Of a DNA stretch of 35,366 nt, positions 33,931 to 35,366 are shown piece by piece. The notes below the pieces were generated by a model. It was given only the letters and a program-made list of their open reading frames with translations, was not told the DNA's origin and searched no databases. Origin of the DNA: an uncultured Clostridia bacterium (GTDB lineage: Bacteria > Bacillota > Clostridia > Christensenellales > UBA1242); assembly GCA_944384485.1 (NCBI GenBank), contig CALWTO010000009.1, positions 1 to 35,366 on the forward strand, written 5' to 3'. Each line of letters starts with the position of its first letter. Within the stretch, counting starts at the first letter, position 1. Made by a program: the position numbers and the translations under genes.

Positions 33931-34546
33931 AATCATCAAATTTATTAAATATATTATTTAAAACAATAGCTTTTGTTTTTGGTGGTAATTTGTCTATTTG
34001 TTCTAAAATAGATTTATTTTTAGGAACTCGAGAATAAGAAAATTCATCCATGAATTTGTCAAAATCTTCATCTCTATTTAAATTTTTATTTTTGCTGTTT
34101 TTTTGTTTGAAGAAGCTTTCATCAAAATCTTCATTAAAAACATTTTCGCTTTTTTGGTTGTCAATTTCATGATTTTCATAACCATTTTTGGGATTTGTTT
34201 CATTGTATAATTCTTTTAAATCTTCATCACTGTTATCAATACTCTCTTGTCCTTCAAGATTTTCAATGTTAACTTTTGTATTTAGTTTGTCTTGCAGTTT
34301 TAAAGTTTTATTTTTTGCTTTTTGTTGCTTTACTTCTATTTTTCTTTCATTTTTAGCCTTTTTGTTGTTAGTATCAGTTTGGGAGTTGTCATACTCACCT
34401 TTATTCATATTTTTATATCTATTTATTTCTTTGTCCAACTTTGAATTTGAACTTTTATTTTTCAATCTTTTATATAAAAATAAAAGGCATAATATTAAAA
34501 AACCACAAACAGCACAAACAACAATGATTGCTGTTATGTTCCCCAT
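33929..34546 (-). CDS. Unknown single-helix membrane protein coupled to floA
   Basis: A 205-residue protein with one N-terminal membrane helix (about 5-25), then a basic stretch and a long polar, mostly disordered, Lys/Asn/Glu/Asp-rich cytoplasmic region. It ends in a more ordered segment (about 160-205: EDFDKFMDEFSYSRVP..., then LPPKTKAIVLNNIFNKFDD). I do not recognise it. Its ATG overlaps the floA stop (TAATG), so the two are co-translated and probably act together; a FloA membrane-microdomain partner is a reasonable guess. It is not an NfeD protein, the usual floA neighbour. Confidence 0.75.
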   Translation of the reverse strand: MGNITAIIVVCAVCGFLILCLLFLYKRLKNKSSNSKLDKEINRYKNMNKGEYDNSQTDTNNKKAKNERKIEVKQQKAKNKTLKLQDKLNTKVNIENLEGQESIDNSDEDLKELYNETNPKNGYENHEIDNQKSENVFNEDFDESFFKQKNSKNKNLNRDEDFDKFMDEFSYSRVPKNKSILEQIDKLPPKTKAIVLNNIFNKFDD

Positions 34547-35366
34547 TATTCATCATCTCCATCATCAAAGGCATCAAAATCTGTATCATCATCTTCTTCT
34601 TTCTTATCATCAGAATTCATGATTGACCTTCTAAGAGCTGTGTCTGCTTGGAGATTCATTAGCTTATAATAATCCATTACAGAAAAACGGCCTTCTTTAA
34701 TTGCTTGAGAAATAGCAATAGGAACTTGAGCTTCAGCCTCTAACAAACTAGCCTTTGTTTCTTCTGTTTTTGTTCTAGATCGAAGTTCTTTCATTTCTTC
34801 AACAGTTTTCATTCTATCTGCTTGCATTTGAGCAAACACTCTTTCTTTTTCCGCTTTCTTTATCTCCAAGTCCATTTGAAAATTTCTTCCAATTGAGATA
34901 TTAGCAATCATAACCTCTTGTAATGAATATGCAGTATTTTCTGCCGCTTTAGCTAAATCAATCTCATCAAGCAAAATTTCTGGATTGTTCATAATTTCGT
35001 TTTTTGATAAAGTTGGAACTTTTTTTATGATTTTTTCAGTTACATACGCTTTAATTTTACTTGAAGATAAACCAAACAAATATTTTGGAATAAGAATTTT
35101 AAGAATCAAATTGCAATCTATAACAAGTTCGACATTGTCTTTTGAAACAGCCTTAATATCAGTTATCGTTTCATTAAAAGATTCAACTGCTTGTCTAACC
35201 ACTTCAAGAGAGTTTTTTGTTTTTATTTCAAGCGCTGAAGCCAAAGAAAAAGGTAATGCAATATTTGCCTCTTTAGCAAGTTTCATTGCACTAATCATGT
35301 CTTTTGCATTTCCACTAGCAAGCAAAACAGACTCGATTTCTTCAACTTTCAAATCAACATTTGACC
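34546..35366 (-). CDS. floA: Flotillin-like protein FloA, N-terminus outside window
   Basis: C-terminal part of a FloA (YqfA) protein, open to the right edge; no start codon lies in the window and the frame reads ...SNVDLKVEEI at the margin. The SPFH-derived region (ALPFSLASALEIKTKNSLEV, then DIDLAK-like EIDLAKAAENTAY) is followed by IANISIGRNFQMDLEIKKAE, a long coiled coil with repeated AEAQVPIAISQAIKEGRFS, and VMDYYKLMNLQADTALRRSI, all standard FloA features. The tail is very acidic (DDDTDFDAFDDGDDE). In Bacillus FloA scaffolds functional membrane microdomains. It is followed by a coupled single-helix gene and stands upstream of yqfCD, as in Bacillus. Confidence 0.92.
   Translation of the reverse strand, partial: SNVDLKVEEIESVLLASGNAKDMISAMKLAKEANIALPFSLASALEIKTKNSLEVVRQAVESFNETITDIKAVSKDNVELVIDCNLILKILIPKYLFGLSSSKIKAYVTEKIIKKVPTLSKNEIMNNPEILLDEIDLAKAAENTAYSLQEVMIANISIGRNFQMDLEIKKAEKERVFAQMQADRMKTVEEMKELRSRTKTEETKASLLEAEAQVPIAISQAIKEGRFSVMDYYKLMNLQADTALRRSIMNSDDKKEEDDDTDFDAFDDGDDE

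Overview
The window looks like chromosome from an uncultured, very AT-rich, low-GC Gram-positive bacterium of the clostridial kind. Evidence for this: poly-A/T-rich codon use throughout, strong AGGAG-type ribosome binding sites, the endospore genes yqfC and yqfD next to ybeY and era, a FloA flotillin, and giant Ig-like surface proteins. I saw no rRNA, tRNA, CRISPR array, insertion sequence or prophage. Coding density is very high. All intergenic gaps are under 300 bases, and several convergent gene pairs share a two-way terminator that overlaps stop codons. The species assignment is inference.

Region 1 (1-5.6 kb): a GT4 glycosyltransferase; a zinc-dependent medium-chain dehydrogenase; a small DUF11 surface-type gene cut by an in-frame stop, with its membrane anchor still readable downstream; a two-gene membrane unit made of a YugP-like protein that has lost its HExxH zinc site and a SHOCT-tailed six-helix protein; and nucleoside diphosphate kinase. 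Region 2 (5.6-12.1 kb): a 1257-residue DUF4011/SF1-helicase/Vsr-like nuclease fusion, enolase, and an orphan exported or membrane protein.

Region 3 (12.1-26.1 kb) is the most distinctive part. It is a tightly packed four-gene operon read leftwards: ABC ATPase, 12-helix-type ABC permease, a 2083-residue protein of about 19 Ig-like (BIG_2-type) modules capped by a beta-helix, and a 1733-residue protein of MBG/YDG repeats with signal peptide and C-terminal membrane anchor. A consensus sigma-A promoter lies in front. A divergently transcribed 590-residue protein with a transglutaminase-like Cys/His/Asp triad shares the control region. I propose that these form a cell-surface assembly or adhesion system, which is inference.

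Region 4 (28-35.4 kb): divergent murC and murB (murB apparently lacks a leader and a Shine-Dalgarno), then era, ybeY, yqfD and yqfC in one coupled operon behind a sigma-E-like promoter but without the usual phoH. These are followed by a YwaF/TMEM164-like membrane protein, an unknown single-helix protein, and floA running off the right edge. This preserves the Bacillus yqfA-yqfC-yqfD-ybeY-era order with losses and insertions.
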